From Alteromonas ponticola (GTDB lineage Bacteria; Pseudomonadota; Gammaproteobacteria; Enterobacterales; Alteromonadaceae), in NCBI RefSeq assembly GCF_012911815.1, contig NZ_JAATNW010000003.1, forward strand, positions 1-64,000: DNA of 64,000 bases, read 5' to 3'. Below the pieces are notes generated by a model. It did no database searches and had not been told where the DNA came from. It was given only the letters and a program-made list of their open reading frames with translations. The translations under genes were made by a program, and so were the position numbers. How positions within the stretch are numbered: position 1 is the first letter of the stretch; each line of letters begins with the position of its first letter. Below are positions 47,264 through 56,363 of the stretch, piece by piece.

Positions 47264-48104
47264 GGTGAGTTTGTCCCTTCCGTGCTTTTAACACCATCTT
47301 TTTAGTCGCCTTGATAATTTTGTTCAGGTACCAATCCATAGGCAGCCATTTTTTCATCAAATACGCTGTCTTGCCGCTTTTATGGGTGAGAATGAGAAAA
47401 CGCCGTTTCTGAGCCTGTTGCCACACTTGTTCAGCGACTTGCTCTGCCGTCATTTCAGCACGACTGAATTGGCGTTGAATGCTGTCACGCATAATTTGTT
47501 CACTGGTGCGCATTGACTCATCCAGATTGGTTTTGAAAAAGCTCGGACACACAACACTGACGTCGATATTCTCCGGTGCCAGCTCCGTTTTCATAGTTTC
47601 AGAAAAAGAAACCACCGCGGCTTTTACCGCATTGTAACTGCCCATCAGCGGAATTGGCGTGACGCCCGCCTGTGACGCGACGTTGATAAAATAACCGTGA
47701 CCCTGCTGACGAAATACATCAACCATGCACTGCGTTACTTTAACCATACCAAACAGATTAATATTAAATACCCACTGCCACTGCTCCAACGACTCCCCGT
47801 TGAGCGAGCCCCCTGTGGCAACCCCGGCGTTATTGATAACAATATCAACGCCTTGCCATCTATCTACGATTGCGTTTTTAGTCGCTTCTATATCTGCTTC
47901 ATCGGTAATGTCACATTGGATGAAAAAGGCGTCTGCCCCCAGCGCTTCTAATGCTTGAACGGTTTCTTCACCGCGCTGTTGATGAATATCTGCAATACAG
48001 ATTTTAAGTGTACCCTTGTGCTGATAATGAGTCGCCCAACAAAGCGCCAGTGCTTTGCCGAAGCCGGTCGCACCGCCGGTAATGAGTAATCGAGACGCTG
48101 TCAT
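47256..48104 (-). CDS. SDR family oxidoreductase
   Basis: 282 aa. It has the motif ITGGATGFGKALAL (about 8-21), NNAG (about 90-93) and SYNAVKAA with the catalytic Tyr and Lys (about 155-159). A C-terminal extension (about 240-282) rich in Lys and aromatic residues (KKWLPMDWYLNKIIKATKK) may touch the membrane. It overlaps the dehydrogenase gene by 4 bp and the kinase gene by 8 bp. It could oxidise or reduce the hydroxyl/keto group of the same substrate. Confidence 0.9.
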   Translation of the reverse strand: MTASRLLITGGATGFGKALALCWATHYQHKGTLKICIADIHQQRGEETVQALEALGADAFFIQCDITDEADIEATKNAIVDRWQGVDIVINNAGVATGGSLNGESLEQWQWVFNINLFGMVKVTQCMVDVFRQQGHGYFINVASQAGVTPIPLMGSYNAVKAAVVSFSETMKTELAPENIDVSVVCPSFFKTNLDESMRTSEQIMRDSIQRQFSRAEMTAEQVAEQVWQQAQKRRFLILTHKSGKTAYLMKKWLPMDWYLNKIIKATKKMVLKARKGQTHHG

Positions 48105-49348
48105 TGTATACCTTTTTGATATTTCGCCAGTTCCAGACGGGACACCATGCCCATATGCACTTCATCAGGGCCATCGGCCAATCGTAGCACTCTGGCCGCG
48201 GCATGGAATGCGGCCAGAGGGAAATCCGCGGACACGCCTGCACCACCATGGAGTTGAATGGCCATATCGCTGACTTCCTGCAACACATTTGGCACCACCA
48301 CTTTAATCGCAGAGATTTCGGTCATGGCCTGCTTGACCCCATAGGTGTCAATTTTCCAGGCTGCGTTTAACGTTAACAGACGCGCCTGATCGATTGCTAT
48401 ACGTGCTTTCGCCACCCGCTCCTGATTTCCACCCAGTTTGATAATGGGTTTACCAAATGCCTCACGCGCAAAACCACGCTTGATCATCAACTCCAGACAG
48501 CGTTCAGCCGCTCCGATGGCGCGCATACAGTGATGAATACGGCCTGGCCCCAGTCGCCCCTGCGCAATAGCGAAGCCTTTTCCCATTCCCATGATGAGGT
48601 TTGCTTTGGGTACCACCACATCGGTTAGCTGCATTTCGCCATGACCATAAGGCGCATCGTAATCCTGACTTGCAGTAAGCATGCGCTTAATTTCAAGCCC
48701 TTTACTGTCAAGTGGCACCAACACCATTGCATGGCGGGCGTGTTTTTCATTCTCAGGGTTGGACAACCCCATAAAGATGGCCACTTTTGCACCCGGGTGG
48801 CCCAGTCCTGTTGTCCACCATTTAGTGCCATTTAACACCAGGTTATCACCTTTTTCGACGATAGTGGCCTGCATATTGGTGGCATCTGATGAAGCTACAT
48901 CGGGTTCGGTCATGGCAAAAACGGAGCGAATTTCACCATTCAGTAAAGGCGTTAGCCAGGCTTGCTTTTGTTGTTCATTACCAAAATGATAGAGCACTTC
49001 CATATTGCCGGTATCTGGCGCGTTACAGTTAAATATTTCGGGCGCAAACAACACTCTTCCCATTTCTTCGGCTAACGGTGCATATTCCAGACATGTCAGC
49101 CCCTGCCCTAACTTATCGTCCGGCAAAAACAAATTCCATAACCCCGCCTGTCGCGCTTTTTGCTTTAGCGAGGGTATCGGTGAAGGCACCTTCCAGTCCT
49201 GCCAGTTACCATGGTGATTAAGGCGATGATTTTCTTCGGTAACCTGTTGCTCAAGCGGGTACACATGCTGCTGCATAAACTGCTTCAGTTTGGTTAGATA
49301 AGCCTGACATCGGGCATTGGGCTGAAAATCCACGTTACTCTCCCTCAT
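48101..49348 (-). CDS. Acyl-CoA dehydrogenase, ACAD10/11-like
   Basis: 415 aa FAD enzyme. The N-terminal region AGLWNLFLPDDKLGQGLTCLEYAPLAEEMGR and FNCNAPDTGNMEVL (about 110-123) are typical of the ACAD10/11 branch. The FAD-binding MTEPDVASSDATN, GTKWWTTG and RIHHCMRAIGAAERCLELM segments are also seen. It is first gene of the five-gene minus-strand operon and divergent from a LysR gene. By analogy with ACAD11 and LvaC it may act on 4-phosphoacyl-CoA, removing phosphate to give an enoyl-CoA. Confidence 0.9.
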   Translation of the reverse strand: MRESNVDFQPNARCQAYLTKLKQFMQQHVYPLEQQVTEENHRLNHHGNWQDWKVPSPIPSLKQKARQAGLWNLFLPDDKLGQGLTCLEYAPLAEEMGRVLFAPEIFNCNAPDTGNMEVLYHFGNEQQKQAWLTPLLNGEIRSVFAMTEPDVASSDATNMQATIVEKGDNLVLNGTKWWTTGLGHPGAKVAIFMGLSNPENEKHARHAMVLVPLDSKGLEIKRMLTASQDYDAPYGHGEMQLTDVVVPKANLIMGMGKGFAIAQGRLGPGRIHHCMRAIGAAERCLELMIKRGFAREAFGKPIIKLGGNQERVAKARIAIDQARLLTLNAAWKIDTYGVKQAMTEISAIKVVVPNVLQEVSDMAIQLHGGAGVSADFPLAAFHAAARVLRLADGPDEVHMGMVSRLELAKYQKGIQ

Positions 49349-49392
49349 TGATATACCGTATAACCCTATTCCAGCTTAGACCATGAATGAAG

Positions 49393-49431
49393 TGAAAAAT
49401 ATTGATAGTATACTGTGAACAATATTCATCA
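49393..49431. promoter_or_regulatory. Extended dyad, probable LysR operator
   Basis: The arms TGAAAAATATTG (49393-49404) and CAATATTCATCA (49420-49431) match at 10 of 12 paired positions, with a 15-bp centre containing TATACT. The site lies in the 94-bp spacer between the LysR gene and the divergent dehydrogenase operon, where a LysR activator/autorepressor is expected to bind. Confidence 0.65.
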
Positions 49432-49442
49432 ATGGAAGACTT

Positions 49443-50348
49443 ATGCTGGCGGATAAGCAACTGCAGCAACTGGATTTGAATCTGCTTAAGGTTTTTGAAG
49501 TGTTATATCTGGAGCGCAACATGACGTCGGCCAGTAAAGTGCTGTTTATCAGCCCCTCGGCAGTCAGTCACGCGGTAAAGCGCCTGCGCAGTGCGCTGGA
49601 TGATGAACTGTTTGTCCGCAAAGGCATGCAGCTGGAGCCCACGCCAGCCTGTAAGAAGATTGCGCCCACGGTCGTAGATTTGCTCAGCAAACTTCGCAAA
49701 ACTTTACAACAATGCGGGCAGTTTGAACTGGCACAAACTCAGCAAACCTTCGTTGTGGCGATCCATGATGCGCTCGAACCGCTGGTGTTGCCCGCCTTGC
49801 AGCAACAGTTACAGCAGCGCGCACCACAGGCAAAACTGAAAAGCGTTAAGTTAGATCGCAACATGGTGGCCAGGCAACTGACCAACCGTCAGGTGGATGT
49901 GGTGATTGATGTCGCCAGAGCGATTCAGTCGCCCATAAAACATCAACCCCTCACCAGTGATAACTTTGCGGTGCTGATGGCCAGACACAATCCGGTTGCG
50001 ACTGCATTTTCACCCGATGCCTATTTATCAGCAGAACATATTGCGGTGTCAAATCGCAGCGACGGACACGTCGTAGAAGATATCAGCCTGTTGCAATTAG
50101 GGCTAAACCGAAAAATAACCATTCGTTGCCAGAATTACCATTCAGCTAAGAAAATTGTAAAAGGCACGTCATTGCTGCTGACGTTGCCCTCGCTGCTCGC
50201 CGCTGAGCTGCTTGACGCTGATTTGCAGGTTATGCCACTCCCCGTGTCGGTATCAGCCTTGTCCACCCATCTGTACTGGCATCAGGATACTGAGCAGGAT
50301 GAGTCCATAAACTGGCTAAGAAGCGCGATTACTACCTCTTTTTACTGA
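49443..50348 (+). CDS. LysR family transcriptional regulator
   Basis: 301 aa. The N-terminal winged helix (LDLNLLKVFEVLYLERNMTSASKVLFISPSAVSHAVKRLR, about 10-49) is followed by an effector-binding domain (about 94-300). The N-terminal wording is that of the NodD/SyrM-like branch. It most likely controls the divergent acyl-CoA dehydrogenase operon, with its effector being a pathway intermediate. It is convergent with the glycoside hydrolase-like gene, overlapping by 7 bp. Confidence 0.9.
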   Translation: MLADKQLQQLDLNLLKVFEVLYLERNMTSASKVLFISPSAVSHAVKRLRSALDDELFVRKGMQLEPTPACKKIAPTVVDLLSKLRKTLQQCGQFELAQTQQTFVVAIHDALEPLVLPALQQQLQQRAPQAKLKSVKLDRNMVARQLTNRQVDVVIDVARAIQSPIKHQPLTSDNFAVLMARHNPVATAFSPDAYLSAEHIAVSNRSDGHVVEDISLLQLGLNRKITIRCQNYHSAKKIVKGTSLLLTLPSLLAAELLDADLQVMPLPVSVSALSTHLYWHQDTEQDESINWLRSAITTSFY

Positions 50349-51676
50349 TTTTTGTTTACCCAGAAAGGGATATTGGCATAGGCCGCTTTACCATTGGCGT
50401 TGGTGACATAGACAAACAAGCGGTATGCACCAGGCGTTGCAGGGGCATTAAAGGTTACCATTCCTAATCCATTGCTTCGCACGTTGAGCCCCTTGACCGC
50501 CTGGGGGCGCGATTCGGGATCGCCGCCGGCTTTTATGTCCGTACTTTCAGGTAACACCTCCCACTGAATGGCCGGGGTGTTATCATCCGCGGAGGTAAAC
50601 ACCACCTCAGCATTCAATTCCTGCTCCGCTGTTACGGTAACATTATCAAAACGGGACTGGCGCTCCAGGCTTATTTGTTCGATGGAAGGCGCGCGTTGCT
50701 CAGGCCACTTGCCCGTCCAATTATAGGTCAGGGTATTGACAACTTCAGTGGCATGCCCCGATTCAGTGAACACACCATACCAGCTAGGCGTTGTTTCCTG
50801 CTTTTGGCCCCACAGAAAAGCAAATGAACCTAACGCGCGTCCTTTGGCCGCGATGATGCCCTGCTGATACCGGTCCTGATAGGATGCCGCTTTTTCAGTG
50901 CTGATTTGCTCAATGGGCGCTTCCCACTGGGTTTTCTCCACCTGCCAGTGTCCCGTAGGGCCCCATTCGGTGACAACGAAGGGCCCGGAATACCCCATAT
51001 CGAGTAAGTCCTGAGGAAGTGTTTCAAGGCCCCCATACATGTTGATGCTTAGAAAATCCAGGCTCGGCACGCGCTCCTGTATCAATGCCAGCTTATCCTT
51101 ATCGATGCCTGCGGTAACGGTAGTAACAGGATGATTTTCATCCACTGTCTGGATAAAATTGGCAATGTCTTCAATCGCATACCAGACATCTGTATTGGTA
51201 TAAAACAAATCTACTTCGTTTCCTATGCCCCAGGCCAGCAACGCAGGATGATCCTTAAACTGCAGCACCTCATCTTTTACCCGCGCGAACTGCTCCTCAA
51301 CGGCTTGTTTATTACTATAGTCAAAGCCGTGTCGTTCGTGTCCCAGGCTAATACCCAGCATCACTACAAGATTATTGCGATGGGCTTCATCCAATAGCTT
51401 TTTGGCGTTATCAGTTGACCAGGTACGAAAGGCATTTCCGCCCGCATCCGCTAATGCGACTAAATGGCTGGTTCCGCCCGCCCCTTTGATAAAAAAGGGC
51501 TTGCCACCACGGTATAGCTGGAAATAGCCATTGTCGTTTCTGACTTCAACCGGCACCGGGGTTGAAAATACCGTTGATGGTTCAACCGCTTCTGGCGATG
51601 GCGATGCTTGCTGACTGGCACAAGAAACGCACAAAAACAGAACGATAGCGTAAGATATAGAACGAAATAGCGGCAT
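50342..51676 (-). CDS. Glycoside hydrolase family 2-like TIM-barrel lipoprotein
   Basis: 444 aa. The signal peptide ends in lipobox FLCVSC (Cys near 19), predicting an anchored lipoprotein. The barrel has WGIGNEVDLF (about 148-157, acid/base Glu) and FVVTEWGPTGHW (about 233-244, nucleophile Glu), as in clan GH-A. The usual GH2 N-terminal jelly-roll is missing. A C-terminal beta-sandwich (about 335-440, VYVTNANGKAAYANIPFWV) may be an accessory domain. The substrate is unknown, possibly a beta-glucan. No other polysaccharide genes adjoin it. Confidence 0.8.
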   Translation of the reverse strand: MPLFRSISYAIVLFLCVSCASQQASPSPEAVEPSTVFSTPVPVEVRNDNGYFQLYRGGKPFFIKGAGGTSHLVALADAGGNAFRTWSTDNAKKLLDEAHRNNLVVMLGISLGHERHGFDYSNKQAVEEQFARVKDEVLQFKDHPALLAWGIGNEVDLFYTNTDVWYAIEDIANFIQTVDENHPVTTVTAGIDKDKLALIQERVPSLDFLSINMYGGLETLPQDLLDMGYSGPFVVTEWGPTGHWQVEKTQWEAPIEQISTEKAASYQDRYQQGIIAAKGRALGSFAFLWGQKQETTPSWYGVFTESGHATEVVNTLTYNWTGKWPEQRAPSIEQISLERQSRFDNVTVTAEQELNAEVVFTSADDNTPAIQWEVLPESTDIKAGGDPESRPQAVKGLNVRSNGLGMVTFNAPATPGAYRLFVYVTNANGKAAYANIPFWVNKNQ

Positions 51677-51738
51677 CAGGTGTCCTTGAATAACCTTTCC
51701 CGGAATGTTCTGTGTACGTAAATTTTGTGTTCACCGAC

Positions 51739-53379
51739 TCACCGGGTGATGAATTGACCCAGCGATGTACGCAATGCTTCTGAAATTTCCGCTACCTGCT
51801 TGCCTGTTTCTGCCGTCTCCGTAGAAAGCGTTAAGGTCTGGTGGGTTAACTCCCCTACCTTGCCCGCGCGCTGATTAACTTCAGAGGCAATATGCATTTG
51901 TTCCTCTGCCGCTCCTGCTATCGCCTGACTGCTGCGCAAAATAGCCTGAAACACCGCTTCAACTTCATTTAATACGTCACCAGCATTGCGCGCGGTATCA
52001 ACACTGGTTCCGGCACTGTCTTTACCGTTCGACATAATTTCAGCCGCAGATAAGGTTCCCTGTTGCAGTTTCTGAATAATCTGCTGAATCTCCTGCGTTG
52101 ATACCGCGGTGCGGCTGGCTAGTTGACGCACCTCATCAGCGACAACGGCAAAGCCTCGCCCCTGCTCTCCTGCACGGGCGGCTTCAATAGCGGCATTTAA
52201 CGCCAGTAAGTTGGTTTGTTCGGCAATCCCCTTGATCACATCCAGCACGCCGCCAATACTTTCACTGTCATCCTTGAGCGTCTGAATGGAGGAGACCGCC
52301 AATGACACTTCGGCTGAAAGACTTTCAATGCTGGTGATAGTGGCCTTTACGGAGGCGCCGCCTTCTTTAGAAACCTTGTCGGCATTGAGCGTTGCCTTTT
52401 CCGCTTCTCTGACATCGTCAAGCACCATTGAGGCGGATTGATTAACCTGCTCAATGGCACTAACCATGGTGGTAATTTCAGCATGTTGCTGTTCAATCCG
52501 CTCCACAGTGTTGTTATTCACTTCCAGCATTTTCCGTGAAACGGTTTCGGCGCGCTGACCGACTTGCTGCAAGTCGTTAATCAGTTCACCAATCGTGGTC
52601 ATCATGCGATCAAAGCGACGCCCCATGTCACCAAATTCATCTTTGCTTTCCAGCTGGGTACGCAGTGTTAAATTGCGCGATTTTTCAATGTCTGTAACCG
52701 TGTTAAGCATAACCGTAAGGGGTTTACGAATACCGCGATACAACCAGACACCCATCACGGTTAACGCAGCGGTCATCACCAGTAAAATCGCAAATACGGT
52801 CACCTGCGCGTTGCTGGCAATATCCTCAGCCTCAATCGCCGAGGCCTGCGCCTGCTCACTTTGAATTTCAATTAATTGTCTGACCAGCGATTGCACGGGT
52901 TCGAGTGCCGGGTATAACTGCAAATCAACAAAACTGCCGATACTGTACGATGACTGCTTGTCGATAAAGCCTTCCAGTTTGGCAATTGCTTGCGCTGCAG
53001 CTTCAAACGCGGGCAGATTGCTTTCGAGTAATGCTTTTTCTTCGCCAAGCAGCTCGCGATTCTGGTATGCCTGCCAGGCTTCCTGCAATTGTTGTTTCGT
53101 TTCAGCAAGCTGGTTTTGTGCTTCGTCCCAAAGCAACATTTGTGCACGGCTTTTATGCGCCAAATCGACCACACCATTACTGTAAAGGCGCATGATTTTG
53201 TCCAGCGTCTGCAGCGGTTGTAAACGCTCGCTGCTAACCGTTTGCACAGCATCACTTACTACCCCCAGTCGCTGACTGGCGTACAAGGCTAGAATGGCAT
53301 TTAACAGTAACGGGATGGTAATAAGAACGAGTAACTTGGAACGAACAGAGAGTGCTGGCAACATACTAAATACCTTCAA
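51739..53379 (-). CDS. Methyl-accepting chemotaxis protein
   Basis: 546 aa chemoreceptor. TM1 at about 12-30, a helical periplasmic sensor (about 32-190) of four-helix-bundle type, TM2 at about 194-214, HAMP (about 216-270) and a signalling domain whose tip is [35 protein letters not shown] are all present. There is no C-terminal CheR/CheB pentapeptide tether. The ligand is unknown. It is a single gene, divergent from the S41-like gene. Confidence 0.93.
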   Translation of the reverse strand: MKVFSMLPALSVRSKLLVLITIPLLLNAILALYASQRLGVVSDAVQTVSSERLQPLQTLDKIMRLYSNGVVDLAHKSRAQMLLWDEAQNQLAETKQQLQEAWQAYQNRELLGEEKALLESNLPAFEAAAQAIAKLEGFIDKQSSYSIGSFVDLQLYPALEPVQSLVRQLIEIQSEQAQASAIEAEDIASNAQVTVFAILLVMTAALTVMGVWLYRGIRKPLTVMLNTVTDIEKSRNLTLRTQLESKDEFGDMGRRFDRMMTTIGELINDLQQVGQRAETVSRKMLEVNNNTVERIEQQHAEITTMVSAIEQVNQSASMVLDDVREAEKATLNADKVSKEGGASVKATITSIESLSAEVSLAVSSIQTLKDDSESIGGVLDVIKGIAEQTNLLALNAAIEAARAGEQGRGFAVVADEVRQLASRTAVSTQEIQQIIQKLQQGTLSAAEIMSNGKDSAGTSVDTARNAGDVLNEVEAVFQAILRSSQAIAGAAEEQMHIASEVNQRAGKVGELTHQTLTLSTETAETGKQVAEISEALRTSLGQFITR

Positions 53380-53559
53380 CCTGAGGCGCTAAGCAGTTAC
53401 ACACTCAGGTTATTACAAATAAGCTTACTGTCATTGTTATTCAGGCAGATGACACTTTTATGACAGCGAGGGGGATAGCTGAGTGAAAATAGAAGCCAGC
53501 TCTTGAAAAATAATTAATCGCGCATATTCCCTTGCTATTGTCCGCGATGTCATAACACG

Positions 53560-54513
53560 ATGAAAAAAATAATAAAGATCGCCTTATTCATAATGATGGC
53601 AAGCCTGGTGGTGCAGCCGACTATTGCGTCACAGGAGGAACGAGTACTCTCCCCCGATGAATTGCACGAAATCGTAACCAACACCAAATCGGTTCTCAGA
53701 CATGATTATTTATTTGCAGATAAAGCCACAAAGGCGTTGCAGGACATAACGCATGCTCAGCAGCAAGGGACATTTAATTCCGCCTACCCATTAGGCATGT
53801 TTAAACAAAAATTCGAAGGATTATTGATAAACGCCACCAGTGACACAGGATTTGAGATATCCGAACGGCAGCCTGATACCCCGTTGAATAGTCACTTGAG
53901 CAGGCAAGAGTCCAATTCAATTCAAACCCGTGAGCTTGGCAACGATATCGGCCTCATTCACTTTGATGGGGATTTTCAGTATTCCAATTCAACCGATAAA
54001 TTGCGTTCAGCGATGGAACACCTGGCAACGTCAAAAGCATTGATCATTGATCTACGTAGCGCTGGTCTGGGAACCTTGCCATTGGCGCAGATGCTTATCG
54101 GCTATTTTCTTCCCCCCGATACAGTGACTGCACAGGTGTATCTGAACCCTGCAGAAACGCCAGCCCAGCTTGTCGTTTATGATAACGCTAATGAGTATCA
54201 AATGTTTACCGGTAAGCCGGTATTTATTTTACAATCCCGATTTGTTGCCGGCCCCTGGGAATTTGTCAGCTACACGCTTAAACATCACAATGCCGCCACC
54301 CTTGTCGGTGAAGATTCAATGGGCGTTGCGCTAATGAAAAAAACGGTGCCTGTGAGTCAGCACGTTAATTTAACACTCAATTACGCGCATACTCATCATC
54401 CGCATACTCAAACTAACTGGGAGAGGTTTGGCGTCATTGCTGATCATCAGGTAAGCGCTGACGACAGCCTTTCAACGGCAATTGCTCTGGTTAAAGATGA
54501 ATTATCGAGATAA
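53560..54513 (+). CDS. S41-like (IRBP-type) periplasmic protein lacking the catalytic Ser
   Basis: 317 aa with a signal peptide (about 1-23). An N-terminal helical cap (about 30-110) resembles that of tail-specific and IRBP-like proteins. The core follows: GNDIGLIHFDGDF (about 127-139), ALIIDLRSAGLGT (about 160-172) and KPVFILQSRFVAGPWEF (about 219-235). In active relatives the last motif reads about SRTFSGAEEF, so the nucleophile position is Ala230 here and activity is unlikely. It ends 8 bp before the CAT-like gene. It may bind a peptide or a hydrophobic ligand instead. Confidence 0.7.
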   Translation: MKKIIKIALFIMMASLVVQPTIASQEERVLSPDELHEIVTNTKSVLRHDYLFADKATKALQDITHAQQQGTFNSAYPLGMFKQKFEGLLINATSDTGFEISERQPDTPLNSHLSRQESNSIQTRELGNDIGLIHFDGDFQYSNSTDKLRSAMEHLATSKALIIDLRSAGLGTLPLAQMLIGYFLPPDTVTAQVYLNPAETPAQLVVYDNANEYQMFTGKPVFILQSRFVAGPWEFVSYTLKHHNAATLVGEDSMGVALMKKTVPVSQHVNLTLNYAHTHHPHTQTNWERFGVIADHQVSADDSLSTAIALVKDELSR

Positions 54514-54521
54514 AAACTAAT

Positions 54522-55151
54522 ATGCGTTATACCGAATTAGATATTGATAGCTGGGACAGAAAAGCCCACTACCACTTTTTTAAAACCTACGAAGAACCCT
54601 TTTTTGGTGTCACCGTTGATATCGACTGCACAGCGGCTTATGCACAGGCAAAACGGCAAAACGTATCGTTCTTTTTGTATTATCTGCATAAGGCACTTGT
54701 CGCTGCCAACCATGTGGAAGCGTTTCGTTATCGCATTATGGATGACAAGGTTATCGTGCATGAAAAGGTTAATGCCGCCTCCACCATCAACCGGGCAAAC
54801 GGTACCTTTGGTTTTTCAAATCTCACGTATAGCCCATCGTTTGCAGAATTTGAAAAATATGCCTCAGTCGAAATTGAAAAGGTAAGAAACAGCGATGATC
54901 TGACTCCCTCGGGCTCAGGTGACAACGTTATTCACTTTTCTGCCCTGCCATGGATAAAGTTCACCTCAGTCTCACATGCCAGAAACTTCTCCTTTCCGGA
55001 TAGTTGTCCAAAGATTTCCATTGGCAGAATAACCGATGTTGATGGCAAAAAACTGATGCCGTTTTCCGTGCACGTGCATCATGCGTTGATGGATGGTTAT
55101 CACTTAGGGTTATTTATTGACGAATTCCAACGGCTGATGAACAAGTCCTGA
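54522..55151 (+). CDS. Chloramphenicol acetyltransferase-like protein (CatA family)
   Basis: 209 aa, close to the usual 210-220 aa. The catalytic motif HVHHALMDGYH (His187, Asp191) replaces the canonical HHAVCDGFH and keeps the essential residues. The N-terminal HYHFFKTYEEPFFGVTVDID segment is also typical of the trimeric CAT fold. Whether chloramphenicol is the true substrate is not known; chromosomal relatives may acetylate other hydroxyl compounds. It is preceded by the S41-like gene with an 8-bp gap. Confidence 0.88.
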   Translation: MRYTELDIDSWDRKAHYHFFKTYEEPFFGVTVDIDCTAAYAQAKRQNVSFFLYYLHKALVAANHVEAFRYRIMDDKVIVHEKVNAASTINRANGTFGFSNLTYSPSFAEFEKYASVEIEKVRNSDDLTPSGSGDNVIHFSALPWIKFTSVSHARNFSFPDSCPKISIGRITDVDGKKLMPFSVHVHHALMDGYHLGLFIDEFQRLMNKS

Positions 55152-55268
55152 TCGATCCACTCAGGTAAATCTGCTCTACTCAATTGCTTTTTTAAAACAA
55201 TTTCATCCGTTTATGCAATTGGCGAGTAACCAACAGGTAGTGCAAAAAATGTTCACCCTGAGTTACTT

Positions 55269-56363
55269 ATGACCCATCATCCACGCTGGAATACAGTTGT
55301 TCTTTTCATTTGCTGGCTTGTTGCCCCTGCAGAAAGTTACGCGCAGGCTGATAACGTCGTTCCTGTTCGCGTGGAAACCGTTGCCGCAGAAGCCGTCAGT
55401 GATAGCTTGGTGTTAGCCGGCTCAGTGAACTCCCTTCAGCGCTCTGAACTGTCGACCGAAATCGACGGCCGGGTAAACGGCCTCAATGTTGACGTAGGCA
55501 GCAAAGTAAAACAGGGTGACCTGTTGTTAGCGTTAGATAAGCAACTGGCTCAGCAGGAGCTCTCTCAGGCTCAGGCAGCGCTGGAAGAGGCGCAAGTAGA
55601 ATACGATGAAGCTGCGCGTGCGCTAGCAGAAGCGAATAAATTAGTTGATCAAAACCACATTGCCAAAACTGAACTTTTGACCCGTGAAAACAGGCAACTG
55701 GCGGCAAAAGCTTCACTGAATGGTGCTAAAGCGAACGTCAGTTACCGTCAGACGCTGATAGATAAGCACCAGCTTTTTGCTCCTTTTGACGGCATTATTG
55801 TGCGGAAAAATGCTGAGGTTGGAGAGTGGCATAGCCGCGGAAGCAGTGTGCTGACTCTGGTTTCGACCAATGAATTGAGAGTTGACGTGTTTCTGCCGCA
55901 GGAAAAATACGCTCAACTCGATACCATATCCAGTATCACGCTCATCCCGGATACCCAGCCCGACCAGCCCATTGAAGCGGAAATTGCGACTTTTGTACCC
56001 GTAGGTACAGAGGGCGCGCGGTCGTTTCTGTTGCGTTTGCGCACCATCCAGAATGAAGAATTAGTGCCGGGCACCTCGGTAATGGTAAAGCTTGATTTTG
56101 CCATGGATCAGGAAGGGATAGTGGTTTCTCGCGATGCCTTGCTGCGGCATGCTGACGGTGGCTACAGTGCTTTTGTGGTAGAGGGGGATAAAGCCCGACG
56201 CCGGCAACTAACCCTCGGCAAAAGCGCAATGGCAGGCGTAGTCGTGTTAAAAGGGTTAAAAGCGAACGAAAAGGTAGTCATTCGCGGCAATGAAGTATTG
56301 CAGGAAGGGCAAAAAGTAAAAGTTGAATCCTCTGGCAGAGAGGGCAACAGTGCGGATAATTGA
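55269..56363 (+). CDS. RND efflux periplasmic adaptor subunit
   Basis: 364 aa. A signal peptide (about 1-27) precedes the barrel-sandwich domain (GRVNGLNVDVGSKVKQGDLLLALD, about 68-91), an alpha hairpin rich in Ala/Glu/Gln, and the returning strand FAPFDGIIVRKNAEVGEW (about 168-185). Beta-barrel and membrane-proximal domains follow. The 3' end overlaps the transporter gene by 14 bp, so they are translationally coupled. Confidence 0.9.
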   Translation: MTHHPRWNTVVLFICWLVAPAESYAQADNVVPVRVETVAAEAVSDSLVLAGSVNSLQRSELSTEIDGRVNGLNVDVGSKVKQGDLLLALDKQLAQQELSQAQAALEEAQVEYDEAARALAEANKLVDQNHIAKTELLTRENRQLAAKASLNGAKANVSYRQTLIDKHQLFAPFDGIIVRKNAEVGEWHSRGSSVLTLVSTNELRVDVFLPQEKYAQLDTISSITLIPDTQPDQPIEAEIATFVPVGTEGARSFLLRLRTIQNEELVPGTSVMVKLDFAMDQEGIVVSRDALLRHADGGYSAFVVEGDKARRRQLTLGKSAMAGVVVLKGLKANEKVVIRGNEVLQEGQKVKVESSGREGNSADN

